From the NCBI GenBank assembly GCA_944329255.1, contig CALVIA010000044.1:1-8461 (forward strand): a DNA stretch of 8,461 bases, given 5' to 3'. The stretch comes from an uncultured Bacilli bacterium. GTDB lineage: Bacteria > Bacillota_I > Bacilli_A > RF39 > UBA660. Shown here piece after piece: positions 1 to 6,204 of this stretch (positions are counted from its first letter, which is position 1; each line of letters starts with the position of its first letter). Position numbers and translations under genes: made by a program. The notes beneath the pieces are model-generated. The model ran no database searches. It was not told the origin of the DNA and saw nothing but the letters and a program-made list of their open reading frames with translations.

Positions 1-102
1 CAAAATATATTATTTAAAGTATCTAAATGTATATTTTTTTATTGTTTTATTTTTTTTAATATAAAATACTTACTTTTTATTAAAAATAGTAAATATAATT
101 TA
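1..102. other. gene-free AT-rich stretch after the DUF308 gene
   Basis: This stretch follows the stop codon of the last minus-strand gene. It is almost entirely A and T with long T runs, and I see no open reading frame with a ribosome binding site on either strand, no RNA gene and no repeat. The only structure is a weak hairpin at 70-92, listed separately. The next gene must lie beyond the left edge. Confidence 0.6.
70..92 (-). terminator. weak candidate hairpin after the DUF308 gene
   Basis: On the minus strand TTAC plus a T run pairs with an A run plus GTAA, leaving a two-base TA bulge and a loop of about five bases. The stem contains one GC pair and is followed by GTATTTTATATT rather than a clean U tract. 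It sits about 10 bases past the TAA of the DUF308 gene, where an operon terminator would be expected, but such structures arise easily by chance in this base composition. Confidence 0.22.
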
Positions 103-615
103 TTATTTAATTACTTTTACTTTTTTTGGAAGACTCATATAGTAATTTATTATATCTAGTATTGATGATATTACTATAAATATTCCTATAATTCTTAAAA
201 TTGCTGTTGCTCCTTTAAATGGGTTAAATAATAAAATAATTCCTAAAATTAGCGAAATTAAATTTATTATCATCATTTTTTTCCATTCTTTACTATCAAT
301 TGATTTAAATTTATATATTAGTTGTAATTTTATTGTACTTTTAAATGTTATTATAAGTCCAATTATAAATGGTATAATACCCGCAATTACTTCTGGATTA
401 AATAAGAATACTAATCCTAATATAATAATTAGTATTCCGTATAATATTTCTTCTTTATTGTTTTTTATTGAATTATATATTATTATTCCAGAAAATATAA
501 GAATAATAACTCCAATTATTTTTAGGGATGTTGTTATAATATCATCTGGAATAAAAATAAATATTAATCCTAAAATTAATAAGGAAATTGAACTAATTAT
601 ATCGTATTTTTTCAT
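103..615 (-). CDS. DUF308 / HdeD-like small integral membrane protein
   Basis: This is a 170-residue, very hydrophobic protein that fits the DUF308 (HdeD-like) family, whose biochemical role is not established. It looks like a three-fold repeat of paired membrane helices, each with a glycine followed by a hydrophobic run and a turn ending in Pro: GLIFIFIP near residue 16, GLVFLFNP near 67, and GIILLFNP near 125. That gives about six transmembrane segments with a short basic C-terminal tail (PKKVKVIK). The start ATG overlaps the TGA of ychF in an ATGA junction. The bases upstream show no Shine-Dalgarno sequence, so translation probably depends on ribosomes finishing ychF. It is the last gene of the parA operon. 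Family assignment rests on the repeat pattern, so I am fairly but not fully sure of it, and I assign no function. Confidence 0.8.
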   Translation of the reverse strand: MKKYDIISSISLLILGLIFIFIPDDIITTSLKIIGVIILIFSGIIIYNSIKNNKEEILYGILIIILGLVFLFNPEVIAGIIPFIIGLIITFKSTIKLQLIYKFKSIDSKEWKKMMIINLISLILGIILLFNPFKGATAILRIIGIFIVISSILDIINYYMSLPKKVKVIK

Positions 616-1709
616 ACATTGAATCTGAAATAACAGATGTCGCCATCTTGCATTTCATACTCCTTTCCTTCTAATCTCATTTTACCCATCTCTTTTACTT
701 TTTGTTCACTCTTACATGCTATTAAGTCATCATAACTCATAACTTCTGCTTTTATAAATCCTTTTTGAAAATCGCTATGTATAATACCAGCACACTCTGG
801 AGCTTTCATACCATCTTTAAATGTCCACGCTTTAACTTCATCAGTACCTACTGTAAAAAATGTTTTTAAACCTAGTAAATTATATGTTGTTTTTATTAAT
901 TTATCAAGTCCACTTTCATTTATATTTAATTCTTGTAAAAACATTTCTTTTTCATTCTCATCTAACTCTGATATTTCACTTTCTAACTTAGCACAAATTT
1001 CTATAACATCTGCATTATCTTTTAAAGCATATTCTTTTATTTGGTTAATATATTCATTTTCTTTTCCTATATCATTTTCGCTTATATTCGCTAAATAAAT
1101 TATTGGCTTACTTGTTAATAAATTAAATGACTTTATAATTTTTTCTTCTTCTTTTGTAAATTTTAATCTTCTAACAGGTATATCATTTGTAAGTGCATCG
1201 TTAATTATATTTAAAATTGATAATTCTTGTAGTGCTTCTTTATCTTTTGTTGTTTGTGCTTTTTTTTCTATCTTTGATATTCTATTTTGAATTATATCTA
1301 AATCAGCAAGTGTTAATTCTATATTAATTATTTCTATATCTCTTATTGGATCTGCATTACCTTCTACATGTATTATGTCACTATCGTTAAAACATCTTAC
1401 TACTTCACATATTGCATCTACTTCTCTAATATGAGAAAGGAATTTGTTTCCAAGTCCCTCTCCCTTTGATGCTCCTTTTACTAATCCAGCTATGTCTGTA
1501 AATTCAAATGTTGTTTCAATCAATCTTTTTGGATTATACATTTCATTTAATGTTTTTAATCTTTTATCCGGTACTGTGACAATTCCTACATTTGGTTCTA
1601 TTGTTGCAAATGGATAATTTGCAATTAGTATATTTTTTTTTGTTATTGCATTAAATAATGTTGATTTTCCTACATTTGGTAATCCAACAATCCCTGCAGT
1701 TAATCCCAT
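612..1709 (-). CDS. ychF: YchF/Ola1-family ribosome-associated GTPase/ATPase
   Basis: A full-length 365-residue YchF (Ola1, EngD), a cytoplasmic P-loop NTPase that binds ribosomes. The sequence shows the G1 loop GLPNVGKST at residues 9-17 and the G3 motif DIAGLVKGAS at 72-81. In place of the usual NKxD, G4 is NISE at 208-211, the change associated with ATP preference in this family. A charged coiled-coil-like insert spans roughly 130-195. The C-terminal TGS domain (about 280-365) contains GIIHSDFQKGFIKAEV and ends in the family-typical DGDxxxFRFNV. An AGGAGG ribosome binding site at 1715-1720 lies 5 nt before the ATG and overlaps the TAG of the upstream transporter gene. The stop overlaps the DUF308 start. 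Spo0J, a DUF951 protein and YchF also occur close together near the origin in Bacillus, so the setting is expected. No key residue is missing. Confidence 0.97.
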   Translation of the reverse strand: MGLTAGIVGLPNVGKSTLFNAITKKNILIANYPFATIEPNVGIVTVPDKRLKTLNEMYNPKRLIETTFEFTDIAGLVKGASKGEGLGNKFLSHIREVDAICEVVRCFNDSDIIHVEGNADPIRDIEIINIELTLADLDIIQNRISKIEKKAQTTKDKEALQELSILNIINDALTNDIPVRRLKFTKEEEKIIKSFNLLTSKPIIYLANISENDIGKENEYINQIKEYALKDNADVIEICAKLESEISELDENEKEMFLQELNINESGLDKLIKTTYNLLGLKTFFTVGTDEVKAWTFKDGMKAPECAGIIHSDFQKGFIKAEVMSYDDLIACKSEQKVKEMGKMRLEGKEYEMQDGDICYFRFNV

Positions 1710-1718
1710 AAAAACCTC

Positions 1719-3260
1719 CTATAATATTGGATTTATACCTATACCTATTGGTAAGTTAAGTAAATACCAACATGTTAATATTATTATCCAAAATATAAAT
1801 ATTGCTATTGTATACGGAAATAATAATTTATATGTATATTTTATTCCTATTACTTCATCATTTTTATTATATAATTGAAGCATTCCTATTAAAACTACAA
1901 AATATGGAAAAAATGGTGATATTGTATTTGTAATAGAATCCCCAACTTTATATATAACTTGCACAAATTCAGGGGTAATATTTTGCTTTATAAATATTGG
2001 AATAATACTTGGTGCTAATATATTCCATTTAATTGTAGATGATGTTTGGAATATATTTACAATTGCTACTAATATAAAGAACAATAATACTAATATTATT
2101 CCACTAAAGTTAAGTGTTTCTATAATATCTATGATTTTTATTGTAAAAACTAGTCCTAAATTTGTTTTTTTAAATAATGCTATAAGTTGTGATGCTAAGA
2201 AAAATAAAACAAGTGTACTTCCAATATTGTTTAAAGAATCATATAGGTATGTTGAAAATTCGTTTTTTGAATTAATAGTTTTAGCTGTTCTTCCATATAT
2301 CCATCCACATATAATTAGTGTGACTAATAACATAAATGCTAATCCTTGTATTACATATGAATTTGCACTATATATTCTTCCATAAAAACTTGTTTCTGCA
2401 TAATCTAGTAATAATCCTGATAATGGTGTTCCAAATGGTATCAACATATATATAAAGAATAATATAAATATAAGTGCTACAACTCCTGAAAAAATTAATG
2501 CTATTTTTTCTTCTTTTTTTAATGGTTCTTCTTCTATTATATCTTCTACTTTATATTTTTTTGCTTTTTTTACTGTTATTTTTTCTGTTATAAATGCAAT
2601 TAATAGTGATAGTAAAATTGTACATACAATTCCAAAAACTATATTTCCATTTATTGGAACATTATATGTTTCATCTATTAAGTGTGCTGATAATGATGAA
2701 ATATTATATAAATTATAATCAAGTTGAGTAACTATAATATTTACCCCATATCCAGATGTGATTGATACAAATGATGCTATTATACCTATAATTGGATTTC
2801 TATTGTTTACAAGAAATATTATTGCAGATAAAGGTATTACTAATACATATCCTATATCTCCTATAAATGTTGATAAAATTGATATAACTGCAATTATAAA
2901 TGTCATCCAAAATTTTTTTATTTTTCTTTTTTTTGCAGAAAAAACTGCTTTAAATAAACCTGTTTTCTCTGCAAAACCAATACCTATCATAGAAAATAAA
3001 AACATTACTAGTGGTGTAAAAGACATAAAAATAGATAAAACATTACCTATTATATATCTTATTCCTTCTCTTGAAAACAATGATTCTACTGTCACTAAAG
3101 TAGATTCTATATTTCCTGTTACAAGATTTAATTTTGAATATTCTCCTTGCCAATTAAAAATTGAACCAATTATACTTAATAAAAATACAGCAATAATAAG
3201 TGATATTATAAATAATACTGCATTATTTAACCAACTCTTTTTTTCTTTTTTTATTTCCAT
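1719..3260 (-). CDS. abgT: AbgT-family transporter (p-aminobenzoyl-glutamate / antimetabolite type)
   Basis: A 513-residue polytopic membrane protein of the AbgT family. Characterised members import the folate breakdown product p-aminobenzoyl-glutamate (AbgT) or export sulfonamides (MtrF, YdaH), apparently driven by the proton gradient. Family landmarks are GIGFAEKTGL at 93-102, a SGYGVN segment at 169-174, SSTIKWNILAP at 407-417, and the signature GDSITNTISPFFPYF at 440-454. Comparing by memory with YdaH/MtrF, the functionally important Asp, Trp and Pro appear as D181, W412 and P430. The conserved Arg before GDS is Lys here (K438). A cytoplasmic charged loop lies at about 225-252. The start ATG shares one base with the TAA of the DUF951 gene (TAATG) and has no obvious Shine-Dalgarno sequence, so re-initiation is likely. 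Direction and substrate cannot be decided from sequence. Confidence 0.92.
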   Translation of the reverse strand: MEIKKEKKSWLNNAVLFIISLIIAVFLLSIIGSIFNWQGEYSKLNLVTGNIESTLVTVESLFSREGIRYIIGNVLSIFMSFTPLVMFLFSMIGIGFAEKTGLFKAVFSAKKRKIKKFWMTFIIAVISILSTFIGDIGYVLVIPLSAIIFLVNNRNPIIGIIASFVSITSGYGVNIIVTQLDYNLYNISSLSAHLIDETYNVPINGNIVFGIVCTILLSLLIAFITEKITVKKAKKYKVEDIIEEEPLKKEEKIALIFSGVVALIFILFFIYMLIPFGTPLSGLLLDYAETSFYGRIYSANSYVIQGLAFMLLVTLIICGWIYGRTAKTINSKNEFSTYLYDSLNNIGSTLVLFFLASQLIALFKKTNLGLVFTIKIIDIIETLNFSGIILVLLFFILVAIVNIFQTSSTIKWNILAPSIIPIFIKQNITPEFVQVIYKVGDSITNTISPFFPYFVVLIGMLQLYNKNDEVIGIKYTYKLLFPYTIAIFIFWIIILTCWYLLNLPIGIGINPIL

Positions 3261-3442
3261 TAATATTCAACTACTTTCTTTAGTTTTTTTTCAAAATCAA
3301 CTCTACTTAACATTATTTCTCTATTACATTTATTACATTTTATTTTTATATCAACACCTGTTCTTACTATTGTCCAATTATTTTCACCACATGGATGATT
3401 TTTTTTCATAATAACAACAGATCCTAGTTTATATTCTTTCAT
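3260..3442 (-). CDS. DUF951 family small zinc-ribbon-like protein (YyzM-like)
   Basis: A 60-residue protein matching DUF951, a small family found in Firmicutes next to parB/ychF (YyzM in Bacillus, from memory). The hallmark NHPCGENNW lies at residues 15-23, followed by a basic segment with the KIKCNKCNREIML pair of cysteines. The three cysteines C18, C36 and C39, with H16 nearby, could form a metal site or small ribbon fold; this is inference. Function is unknown. It starts one base after the parB stop (TAA-T-ATG) with an AGAGGA ribosome binding site at 3448-3453. That site supports the first ATG over the internal Met12, because starting there would drop conserved residues. It is short but complete and clearly conserved, so I regard it as a real gene. 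Confidence 0.92.
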   Translation of the reverse strand: MKEYKLGSVVIMKKNHPCGENNWTIVRTGVDIKIKCNKCNREIMLSRVDFEKKLKKVVEY

Positions 3443-3443
3443 A

Positions 3444-4328
3444 TTAATCCTCTAAATTTATATTTAATAATTCCATTATTCTATTTAATTCTTCATTATT
3501 TTTAAAAGTAATTTGTAATTTATTAGTTGTAATATTTACTTTTAATCCTAATTTTTCTTTTATTGCATCCTCTATATATTTATATTCTTTATTACTTTCT
3601 TTAGGCTTTCTTTTTATTTCATTATTTCTTTTATAATCTGAGTTTACATAATTTTCCAAATCCCTAACACTTAGGTTTTCTTTTATAATTTTATCCGCAA
3701 TATTTAAAATATCTTCTTTATTTTCAAGCTTACTTAAAACCCTAGAATGTCCCATAGATATTTCATTTTTTAAAATCATATCTTGTACTTCCATTGGTAA
3801 CTTTAACAATCCTATCATATTAGTAATATGGCTTCTACTTTTACCTAATTTTTTTGCTAATTCTTCTTGAGTAATATTTAATGATTTAATAATTTCATTA
3901 TACGCATTTGCTTCTTCTATTGCTGTTAAATTTTCTCGTTGTAAATTTTCTAATAATGCTATTTGCATCATTTGTTCATCTGTAAAATCTCTTATTATCG
4001 CTGGAATAGTTTTTTTCCCTGCTAATTTACTTGCTTTTACTCTTCTTTCACCTGCTATTATGTCATAACCTTTTATACTTTTTTTTACTATAATTGGTTG
4101 AAATACACCATATTCCTTTATTGAATCACTTAATTCTTGTAATGCTTCTTCATCAAATATTTTCCTTGGCTGATATGGATTTTGTCTTAAAGTATCTAGA
4201 TTAATTTCCACTATTTCATCTTTTGATGCCTCTTCTAATATTTTACTTTCTATTCTTTCTAATTCTAAACTTTCTGAATTAAATAAATCTTCTAATCCTC
4301 TTCCAAGTACTTTCCTTTTATTTTCCAT
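3444..4328 (-). CDS. parB: ParB/Spo0J chromosome partition CTPase and parS-binding protein
   Basis: A 294-residue chromosomal ParB. Such proteins bind parS, spread as CTP-dependent DNA clamps near the origin, and load SMC. The N-terminal KVLGRGLEDLF (6-16) is the peptide that stimulates ParA ATPase. NPYQPRKIF (50-58) opens the ParB/Srx domain. The CTP-binding boxes are visible as GYDIIAGERRVKAS (87-100) and ENLQREN (127-133). A helix-turn-helix follows at about 153-175 (TQEELAKKLGKSRSHITN). A charged linker (about 230-246) leads to the C-terminal dimerisation domain (247-294). Nothing essential is missing. The start ATG lies inside the end of parA, with an 11-nt overlap. It is preceded by an extended ribosome binding site, GGAAGTGAT, at 4337-4345, so the pair is translationally coupled. 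I could not find a parS site in the window. Confidence 0.96.
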   Translation of the reverse strand: MENKRKVLGRGLEDLFNSESLELERIESKILEEASKDEIVEINLDTLRQNPYQPRKIFDEEALQELSDSIKEYGVFQPIIVKKSIKGYDIIAGERRVKASKLAGKKTIPAIIRDFTDEQMMQIALLENLQRENLTAIEEANAYNEIIKSLNITQEELAKKLGKSRSHITNMIGLLKLPMEVQDMILKNEISMGHSRVLSKLENKEDILNIADKIIKENLSVRDLENYVNSDYKRNNEIKRKPKESNKEYKYIEDAIKEKLGLKVNITTNKLQITFKNNEELNRIMELLNINLED

Positions 4329-5103
4329 TTCTTTGAATCACTTCCTTTGCTAGATTTAAATAAGCCATTGTCCCCTTACTATCTTTATCATATACATGTA
4401 TTGGTTTTCCATGTGATGGTGCCTCAGATATTTTTACTAATCTAGGAATTATTGTATCATAAACTCTTTCTTTAAAATAACTTCTAATTTCAGTAACTAC
4501 TTCTATCCCAAGTTTAGTTCTAAGATCAAGCATTGTTAATAAAACCCCTTCTATATCAAGAGTTGGATTAAGATTTTTTTGAACTAACATTATTGTATTT
4601 AATAACTGCATGATTCCTTCTAATGCAAAAAATTCACATTGTACTGGAATTATTACTGAATCTGATGCAGTCAAAGCATTAGTAGTTAAAAGTCCCAATG
4701 AAGGTGGACAATCAATTATTATATAATCAAATCTTTCTTTTATATTTGATATATGTTTTTTTAATTGTGCTGTTTTTATAAAATCTGGCTCTCTACTACT
4801 TCTATCTATAAGCTCTATATCTACTCCTGCAAGATTAATTGTTGAAGACAAAATGCTTAAATTTCTAAATTTTGTTTTCACGATTGCGTCCTCGATTTCT
4901 ACTCTGTCAATCATAACATCATATATAGAATATTTAGTATCACCTTTCTCAATTCCAAGTCCTGTTGAAGCATTTCCCTGAGGATCTAAATCTATTATAA
5001 GAGTTTTCTTTCCATAATATCCTAATGCTGCTGCCAAATTAATACTAGTAGTTGTTTTCCCAACACCACCTTTTTGATTAACTAACGATATTACTTTTCC
5101 CAT
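4318..5103 (-). CDS. parA: ParA/Soj chromosome partition ATPase
   Basis: A 261-residue ParA/Soj. This Walker-type ATPase dimerises on ATP, binds nucleoid DNA non-specifically, and is switched by ParB to segregate origins; in Bacillus Soj also acts on DnaA. The deviant Walker A KGGVGKTT at residues 11-18 has the signature lysine K11. The Walker A' segment is DLDPQGN (38-44), Walker B is IIIDCPPSLG (128-137), and the C-terminal IPRLVKISEAPSHGKPI (219-235) is family-typical. I place the start at ATG 5101-5103, giving MGKVISLVNQ. An in-frame GTG nine bases upstream (5110-5112) is part of the extended Shine-Dalgarno GGACGTGAT and too close to its core to be used. The length is normal for Soj. It is the first gene of a six-gene run, with a likely promoter at 5131-5159. 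Confidence 0.96.
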   Translation of the reverse strand: MGKVISLVNQKGGVGKTTTSINLAAALGYYGKKTLIIDLDPQGNASTGLGIEKGDTKYSIYDVMIDRVEIEDAIVKTKFRNLSILSSTINLAGVDIELIDRSSREPDFIKTAQLKKHISNIKERFDYIIIDCPPSLGLLTTNALTASDSVIIPVQCEFFALEGIMQLLNTIMLVQKNLNPTLDIEGVLLTMLDLRTKLGIEVVTEIRSYFKERVYDTIIPRLVKISEAPSHGKPIHVYDKDSKGTMAYLNLAKEVIQRNGK

Positions 5104-5107
5104 AAAA

Positions 5108-5116
5108 ATCACGTCC
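5108..5116 (-). promoter_or_regulatory. extended ribosome binding site that sets the parA start
   Basis: The minus strand reads GGACGTGAT, eight of nine bases complementary to the extended anti-Shine-Dalgarno (ideal GGAGGTGAT), four bases before ATG 5103. The GTG within it is in frame with parA and could be mistaken for a start. Confidence 0.6.
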
Positions 5117-5130
5117 TCTAATTTTAAATC

Positions 5131-5159
5131 ATCATATTATATGATATCAAAAATAACAA
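5131..5159 (-). promoter_or_regulatory. candidate sigma-A promoter for the parA operon
   Basis: On the minus strand TTGTTA (5154-5159, 4 of 6 to consensus) and TATGAT (5131-5136, 5 of 6) are separated by exactly 17 bases. The -10 box ends 27 bases before the parA ATG, leaving room for a short leader with the ribosome binding site. A 7-bp perfect inverted repeat with a one-base centre (ATCATAT-T-ATATGAT, 5131-5145) covers the -10 box. It could be an operator or simply the AT bias. I see no clear terminator between whiA and this point, so read-through from whiA is also possible. Confidence 0.48.
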
Positions 5160-5191
5160 CTTTTTTAAAGCATTTTAGAAAATATATTTGA

Positions 5192-6115
5192 TTATTTTAA
5201 TGAATTAGCAATTTCTTTTATTTTTCTAATTCTATGATTTAAACATGATTTTGACATATTTATATTATTTTCTAATGATATAATTTTACTAAGTTCTAAC
5301 ATTGACTCTTCTTTATATTTTTTTCTATAAATTGCAACAATCTTTAATTTATCGTCTAATGAATCTAAACCAATTTTATTTTCTATTAATTCTATATCTT
5401 TTATTAGTGAATTTGCCGAACTTATTGTTTTTTCAACATTTGCTTGTTCACAATTATTAATTCTATTTATTAAATTTACTTGTTCTCTATAAGCTTTTAT
5501 ATCCTCATAATATAGTACAGAAGAATATGCTTTTACTATTTTTAAAAAATCGCTTATTTTTTCAGATTCTTTAATATAAACCATAAATCCATTATTTCTT
5601 TCGATAATTTTACTATTTAAATTAAAATGATCAAGTAGTTCACAAATAAATAATGAATAATCATAGTCATCAATTAAAAATTCTAAATGATATCTAGATG
5701 TTTTTGGATCATTAATAGAACCAGTTGACAAAAAAAGACCAATTAAATATGATTTTTTATCGTCGTCATCTTCATATATATATTCTCTTGGAATATTAAT
5801 AAAATAACCATTATCATTTTTTAATGATAAATCTTTTAAAATTAAATCAATATTTTTATTTATTTTTAACAAATATGATAAACCTTTTTTAAAATTAAAA
5901 CTTCTTCTTACAGTTATAACTGGATAGGTGTTATATAGTTCATTTATTAGTTTATAAATAAATTTACTTATTTCTAAATTTTCTGTATTAATTAATATTG
6001 AATTTTGCGTTATAACAGCATTATTTCTTATATACGATGATAATAAAGATATTTTTTGTGTTTTTTCATAAGCTGAATTTATTATTTCACTTTTTACTTT
6101 CATAGAAAAAGACAT
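5192..6115 (-). CDS. whiA: WhiA family DNA-binding protein
   Basis: A 307-residue WhiA. In Actinobacteria this is a sporulation regulator; in Bacillus and relatives it is a nucleoid-associated protein affecting division and chromosome segregation. The N-terminal part is a degenerate LAGLIDADG homing-endonuclease-like fold. The second repeat motif, YLIGLFLSTGSINDP, lies at residues 123-137, followed by SRYHLEF, and the catalytic acidic residues of true endonucleases are absent, as usual in WhiA. The C-terminal helix-turn-helix part has NRINNCEQANVEKT (217-230), then the closing HRIRKIKEIA (294-303). I chose ATG 6113-6115 because MSFSMKVKSE matches the family N-terminus and sits three bases after the site GGAAGTGGT. 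A TTG further up (6128-6130) overlaps that site and is rejected. The usual Firmicute partners rapZ and yvcK are absent; parAB follows instead. Confidence 0.95.
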   Translation of the reverse strand: MSFSMKVKSEIINSAYEKTQKISLLSSYIRNNAVITQNSILINTENLEISKFIYKLINELYNTYPVITVRRSFNFKKGLSYLLKINKNIDLILKDLSLKNDNGYFINIPREYIYEDDDDKKSYLIGLFLSTGSINDPKTSRYHLEFLIDDYDYSLFICELLDHFNLNSKIIERNNGFMVYIKESEKISDFLKIVKAYSSVLYYEDIKAYREQVNLINRINNCEQANVEKTISSANSLIKDIELIENKIGLDSLDDKLKIVAIYRKKYKEESMLELSKIISLENNINMSKSCLNHRIRKIKEIANSLK

Positions 6116-6118
6116 AGT

Positions 6119-6127
6119 ACCACTTCC
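6119..6127 (-). promoter_or_regulatory. extended ribosome binding site that sets the whiA start
   Basis: The minus strand reads GGAAGTGGT, seven of nine to the ideal GGAGGTGAT, three bases before ATG 6115. It resembles the sites before parA and parB and fixes the start at MSFS rather than at the upstream TTG. Confidence 0.5.
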
Positions 6128-6134
6128 CAAATAT

Positions 6135-6163
6135 ATATTATCAAATATTTATTTTATTATCAA
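6135..6163 (-). promoter_or_regulatory. candidate whiA promoter
   Basis: On the minus strand TTGATA (6158-6163, 5 of 6 to the -35 consensus) and TAATAT (6135-6140, 4 of 6) are 17 bases apart. The -10 box lies 19 bases before the whiA ATG, giving a very short leader that still contains the ribosome binding site. The -35 box falls inside one copy of the TTATCAAAT repeat. The placement just after the trxB hairpin fits an independent transcription start, but AT-rich DNA gives many such matches. Confidence 0.4.
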
Positions 6164-6194
6164 ATTAAAAAATATTATTTGTATTTTATCAAAT
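6138..6194. repeat. three direct copies of TTATCAAAT upstream of whiA
   Basis: The 9-mer TTATCAAAT occurs in the same orientation at 6138-6146, 6157-6165 and 6186-6194. The first two copies extend to an identical 11-mer, TATTATCAAAT, at 6136-6146 and 6155-6165. The first and second copies are 19 bases apart, close to two helical turns; the second and third are 29 apart, close to three. They surround the candidate promoter, so they could be operator sites. With this base composition, chance or local duplication is also possible. Confidence 0.35.
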
Positions 6195-6204
6195 AATATT
6201 TTTT
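6167..6204 (-). terminator. AT-only hairpin terminator at the end of trxB
   Basis: A perfect 15-bp inverted repeat has arms at 6167-6181 (AAAAAATATTATTTG) and 6190-6204 and an 8-base loop. On the minus strand the arm begins inside the trxB TAA, and the second arm ends in a run of six Ts, so the structure looks like an intrinsic terminator whose U tract is also its stem. Only one GC pair is present, so it is thermodynamically weak. Its near-symmetry would let it act in either direction. It separates the lgt-trxB unit from whiA. Confidence 0.55.

Noticed and set aside
2131..2385. Plus-strand open frame inside the AbgT gene
   Set aside because: It lies antisense to a clearly conserved transporter, has no ribosome binding site or recognisable family, and reflects the low-stop reverse frame of an AT-rich membrane gene.
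2758..3411. Long plus-strand open frame across AbgT and the DUF951 gene
   Set aside because: It is antisense to two genes with strong family signatures, and its translation is a low-complexity Ile/Asn/Phe-rich product of the reverse strand.
5104..5112. GTG start adding three residues to ParA
   Set aside because: The GTG is part of the extended Shine-Dalgarno sequence and only one base from its AGAGGA core; the ATG at 5103 gives the standard Soj N-terminus.
5700..5770. WhiA as an active homing endonuclease
   Set aside because: The LAGLIDADG-like segment lacks the catalytic acidic residues, as is normal for WhiA, and a C-terminal WhiA helix-turn-helix is present.
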